Translations under genes and position numbers: made by a program
The notes under the pieces: model-generated
Seen by the model: only the letters and a program-made list of their open reading frames with translations
Database searches by the model: none
Told to the model about the DNA's origin: nothing
Assembly (NCBI GenBank): GCA_018267825.1
Contig: JAFDXR010000001.1
Coordinates: 234,286-298,285, forward strand
Length of the DNA stretch: 64,000 bases
Reading direction: 5' to 3'
DNA from: Bacteroidota bacterium
GTDB lineage: Bacteria; Bacteroidota; Bacteroidia; B-17B0; Aurantibacillaceae
Part shown: positions 60,778-64,000 of the stretch, in pieces
Numbering within the stretch: the stretch's first letter is position 1
Layout: every line of letters starts with the position of its first letter

Positions 60778-61215
60778 TCAGTTCTTATAAGATCCGGGAA
60801 GCTGAGCTATAGAGCCCCAGAAATTTTCAATACTCAATATAACGCCGGTGTAATCATCCGCATCAACCGGTTTGGTAATATAACAATTCGCATAATTCAG
60901 GTAAGCACTCTGAATATCAATATCTGAGGACGATGTTGTAAGCATAATAACAGGAATATGCCGGGTATGGAGATTTTCCTTCAACCGGTGTAATACTTCA
61001 TGTCCGTTCATCTTCGGTAGATTAATATCAAGCAGAATCAGGTCAGGAGCCTGAACATTCTCATATTTTCCCTGCTTCCATATATACTGTAGGGCCTCCC
61101 ACCCATCTTTAACGACTGAAGTATGGCAATTTATCATGCCCAGACTTAAAGCGTCCTGGGTCAGGATAATATCCCCGTCGTTATCTTCAACAAGCAAAAT
61201 ATTGATTGATTTCAT
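60778..61215 (-). CDS. Single-domain response regulator (Rcp1-type)
   Basis: 145 residues from ATG 61215 (MKSINILLVEDNDGDIIL); the frame opens 63 bases upstream inside the kinase gene. Acidic pair VEDNDGD, phospho-Asp in LILLDINLPKMNG (about residue 65), Thr in IMLTTSSSD, Lys in CYITKPVD. No output domain. Sits between two kinases and probably carries phosphate between them. Confidence 0.92.
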   Translation of the reverse strand: MKSINILLVEDNDGDIILTQDALSLGMINCHTSVVKDGWEALQYIWKQGKYENVQAPDLILLDINLPKMNGHEVLHRLKENLHTRHIPVIMLTTSSSDIDIQSAYLNYANCYITKPVDADDYTGVILSIENFWGSIAQLPGSYKN

Positions 61216-61237
61216 ATCATTTGGTCTTAGGCAATGT

Positions 61238-63679
61238 TCAGTTTTTACTGATTGTAAAATAAAAAGTACTTCCCGCATCAGGAGTTGATTCTACCCATAT
61301 TCTTCCTTTGTGAATTTCGACAATCTTTTTGCAGATAGCCAATCCAATTCCTGTTCCGGAGTATTCATCGCGGGTATGCAATCGCTGAAAGATAACAAAT
61401 ATTTTCTCAAAGAATTGGGGTTCAATACCAATACCATTGTCCGACACTGCAAACTGCCAATAACCCGGCGTTTCTGTGGCATGAATGTACACTTCAGGAT
61501 TCCTTCCCTTTTTCTGATACTTCAATGCATTCCCGATTAAATTCTGAAATACCTGCTGAATGGCGCTCTTCGATGCTTTAATTGTAGGCATCGGATCCCA
61601 CCTGACAACCGCTTCTTTTTCGGTGATACGATTTTTATTCAGCACAAGTACAGCTTCAATAATTTCATTTATATTAACGTCTTCGCGTTCAAATTCCTTT
61701 CTTCCAACCCGTGAGTATTCCAGCAAATCAAGTATTATCTTTCGCATTCGCAACGCTCCATCGGTAGCGAAATGAATATATTGGCGGGCTTTCTCATCCA
61801 GCTGCCCCTCGTATTTTTTCTCCAGCTGGGTTAAAAAACTGGTAACCATACGAAGCGGCTCCTGTAAATCGTGGGAAGCAACATAGGCAAACTGCTCCAG
61901 CTCAGCATTCGAAACAGATAATTCATGGGCACGTTGCTTTAATTCCTCCGTACGTTCATTGACTTTATTCTCCAGATCGCGGTTAAACCGGTGAATAACA
62001 TTCTCAAGGGCTTTCCGTTCTGTGAAATCAAACACGGTTGTTCTGCTACGGATATAGTTTCCGGTTTCATCATAAACAGCAGTACCGCTTAATAATACAG
62101 GGAACTCTGATCCATCGCTCCGCCGCATTTTTAATTCCAGATCATGAATAGTCCCTTCTCTTTTAAACTGTTCAAATGAATTAATGAAACGCTCCAGGTC
62201 GGGTCTGGAAACGATATTTGAGACATTCATTTTCCCGATAACTTCAGCCCGGGTATACCCCAGCCAACGGAGTTCCGTATCATTCATATCGACAATAATT
62301 CCGTTTGCATCCAGGGAATGGTAGCCGCAAGGAGCATTATTGTAAAGATCAAAAATCTCACGGGCAGACTCTTTCAAACGGCTATCCTTTTTCTTCTTTT
62401 CTGTAATATCTTCCGAAATTCCGACAATATAAAGCGGTACACCGTTGGTATCAAAAACCGGTATTTTCTTTGTGTGAAGAACCCGCTCACCCCGAGTTGT
62501 ATGAATAATTTCCTCATCTACCGTAACAGCACCTTTTTTTGAAAAGGCTTCCAGGTCTTTTTTCCGGAATTGCATAGATTGTTCGGCGGAAAAGAAATCA
62601 GCATCATTCTTTCCGATGAGATTTTGCCGTTTAAGTCCCAACAGATCCTCTCCGGCCTTATTAATCCTTACAAAGCGAAGTTGATCTGCCTCTTTCACAA
62701 AGATCATATTCGGAATATTGTCCAGTACCGTTTCGAGAAATCTATTGCTGGATTCCAGGCTCTCCTGAACTTTTTTACGTTCTGCAATTTCCAAAGCCAG
62801 GGCATGACTCGTCTTGTTTACATAAACGATAGACCGCCAGATCAGGTAAACAAAAACAACAATAATAATAGTAGCATATAAAGCAGTGCCGAATTCTGTC
62901 TGGTAATACCCCATACGTTCGCCATAGAGTCTGAAAAAACCAAGAACAACAGGTATGAGAATAGCCAGCGGCAAAAGTACACGGGCGAGTTTCCCCCCTC
63001 CATAAGGACTGAATACTTCTGACATAAAGCCCTCTTTTCCATCGAACAGCAGGATAGACACAGAAAGCATGAGAAAGCAGATAGCCGTGTGTACAGCCAT
63101 GGGAAAATAACTCAAAATACCATAAAACTGCACAACACCATAAGTGTAGCCAATGATTGAAAGCAGGGAGATAAAAACGCCAAAAAGCGTCAGCAATTGA
63201 GCCCAGAAATATTTTTTGTTCCAGACAAAAAGCAGGGATGCTCCCGTAAGCATAAAGCAAATTGCTGTATTGGTAGCCATCACATTGGGCCTGCCACCAA
63301 CTATATTTGCGTTCATTTTACTTTGAAAAAGCAATTTATCAACCCCAACGTCAAACCCTCCGAAATCAACCATAACACGAAAAAAACCGACGAAAACAAT
63401 CAAAATGGAGAGTAATTGCGGGAAATACGTATTTGTAGATTTCCTTCGTTCATACAAAATCAAAAGAAATGCCGTGCCCGCCATCATAAAACAAACAGCC
63501 GACATGGGGTTCATGGCCACGAGACCGGGGAATGGCTGGCGGAGCACTTCAATATCAAAACGCCAACCTAAAAGGACCAATAAAGCCATAAGAATCACCA
63601 GACTGTTGACCCAAACAATCCAGTGCTGTATGCGCACATGAATTCCCTGATTTTTGGGGGCTATAGGATTATCATTCAT
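61238..63679 (-). CDS. Membrane PAS-histidine kinase
   Basis: 813 residues. The first 300 hold about eight membrane helices resembling a MASE-type sensor region. Two PAS domains (about 310-440 and 445-570) follow, then a coiled coil (ENKVNERTEELKQRAHELS), phospho-His in YVASHDLQEPLRMV (about 605) and HATPase boxes NLIGNALKYQKKG, FAVSDNGIGIEP, GTGIGLAICKKIVE. The phospho-His region is like that of cyanobacterial and bacteriophytochrome kinases, which pair with Rcp1-type receivers; such a receiver is the next gene. Signal unknown. Confidence 0.9.
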   Translation of the reverse strand: MNDNPIAPKNQGIHVRIQHWIVWVNSLVILMALLVLLGWRFDIEVLRQPFPGLVAMNPMSAVCFMMAGTAFLLILYERRKSTNTYFPQLLSILIVFVGFFRVMVDFGGFDVGVDKLLFQSKMNANIVGGRPNVMATNTAICFMLTGASLLFVWNKKYFWAQLLTLFGVFISLLSIIGYTYGVVQFYGILSYFPMAVHTAICFLMLSVSILLFDGKEGFMSEVFSPYGGGKLARVLLPLAILIPVVLGFFRLYGERMGYYQTEFGTALYATIIIVVFVYLIWRSIVYVNKTSHALALEIAERKKVQESLESSNRFLETVLDNIPNMIFVKEADQLRFVRINKAGEDLLGLKRQNLIGKNDADFFSAEQSMQFRKKDLEAFSKKGAVTVDEEIIHTTRGERVLHTKKIPVFDTNGVPLYIVGISEDITEKKKKDSRLKESAREIFDLYNNAPCGYHSLDANGIIVDMNDTELRWLGYTRAEVIGKMNVSNIVSRPDLERFINSFEQFKREGTIHDLELKMRRSDGSEFPVLLSGTAVYDETGNYIRSRTTVFDFTERKALENVIHRFNRDLENKVNERTEELKQRAHELSVSNAELEQFAYVASHDLQEPLRMVTSFLTQLEKKYEGQLDEKARQYIHFATDGALRMRKIILDLLEYSRVGRKEFEREDVNINEIIEAVLVLNKNRITEKEAVVRWDPMPTIKASKSAIQQVFQNLIGNALKYQKKGRNPEVYIHATETPGYWQFAVSDNGIGIEPQFFEKIFVIFQRLHTRDEYSGTGIGLAICKKIVEIHKGRIWVESTPDAGSTFYFTISKN

Positions 63680-63694
63680 GATTATTTAGCTAAA

Positions 63695-64000
63695 TTATAG
63701 CTGGCTAAGCATCATTTCATTCAGGGGTTTATTCAGGAAAACAATTTCCTTATCAAGCTCTTCTGCTTTACGTCGATCCTCATCGTTAATAGACGATGTC
63801 AGTATTACAAAACGGCTTTTCAGAGGGGCTTTTTCCGTATTTTTCAGGTAATTGATGAATTGAAACCCATCCATCATCGGCATATTCAGATCCACAAAAA
63901 TAATCTCCGGGTAAAGATCCGTCATACCATTTTCAGGGATTCTGATATTACTGAGAAATTCCAACGCGCTCTTTCCACTTGTATTCTTATATATTTTTTC
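63695..64000 (-). CDS. Response regulator receiver, partial (start outside window)
   Basis: Open to the right edge on the minus strand; in-frame residues before the first internal start read EKIYKNTSGKSALEFL, typical of a receiver's second strand and helix. The phospho-Asp lies in IIFVDLNMPMMDG, the Thr/Ser in FVILTSSIND, and the Lys in VFLNKPL. The N terminus with the acidic pair is beyond the window. 15 bases ahead of the membrane kinase, so the first gene seen of the signalling operon. Confidence 0.88.
   Translation of the reverse strand, partial: EKIYKNTSGKSALEFLSNIRIPENGMTDLYPEIIFVDLNMPMMDGFQFINYLKNTEKAPLKSRFVILTSSINDEDRRKAEELDKEIVFLNKPLNEMMLSQL

Overview
The window reads as chromosomal DNA of a Bacteroidota bacterium, most like the Cytophagia/Chitinophagia/Sphingobacteriia group. 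The evidence is: a Type IX secretion (T9SS) cargo set with C-terminal sorting domains, including a 4,546-residue repeat adhesin directly followed by a PorP/SprF-family gene; DUF1599 next to folP; a BT_3928-like DoxX protein; the N-acyl-ornithine carbamoyltransferase version of arginine synthesis; and promoters of the TTG-N19-TAnnTTTG type. The species cannot be named from sequence alone.

Layout. 1-8.5 kb: tail of an Lrp/AsnC regulator converging on an eight-gene minus-strand arginine operon (GNAT acyltransferase, argG, argC, argD, argF', argB, M20 deacylase, argH), mostly with overlapping or nearly touching ends. 8.6-11.1 kb: lysA and the aspartokinase gene lysC. 11.3-14.2 kb: DoxX/thioredoxin-like membrane protein, DUF1599, and divergent folP. 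14.2-17 kb: SPOR-domain secreted protein, 3-methyladenine DNA glycosylase, RlmI-like rRNA methyltransferase. 17-22.4 kb: minus-strand run dapD, small secreted protein, GT9 glycosyltransferase, YfhO-like membrane protein. 22.4-23.4 kb: glycerophosphodiesterase whose reading frame runs into a tRNA-Arg(ACG) that has its own promoter and terminator.

23.4-25.7 kb is an AT-rich accessory insert beside the tRNA: an AAA ATPase plus RloB-like protein pair (RloAB/AbiL type, candidate phage defence), bounded on the far side by a second copy of the tRNA-terminal sequence and a second terminator hairpin. 25.7-28.5 kb carries an exported methyltransferase-like protein, a lipoprotein, an FKBP isomerase and an R2K-like ATP-grasp enzyme, with two copies of a small hairpin repeat. 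28.5-32.9 kb holds two divergent T9SS cargo genes, one a GH44-like glycanase. 33.3-47.9 kb is the giant adhesin and its PorP/SprF partner. Its architecture is leader, Gly-rich domain, two beta-rich domains, an amidotransferase-like domain, about 36 Ig-like repeats in three sequence families, four PKD domains and a gliding-motility-type C-terminal domain.

48-56.8 kb: a small secreted protein, a chromate transporter and a TetR regulator followed by two thiolases, lipoamide dehydrogenase, an alpha/beta hydrolase and FabF. The same 14-bp palindrome sits upstream of tetR and upstream of the first thiolase, which predicts an autoregulated acyl-CoA regulon. 57-64 kb: an outer-membrane-like protein, a degenerate receiver, and a minus-strand signalling cluster of two PAS histidine kinases and two stand-alone receivers; the last gene leaves the window.
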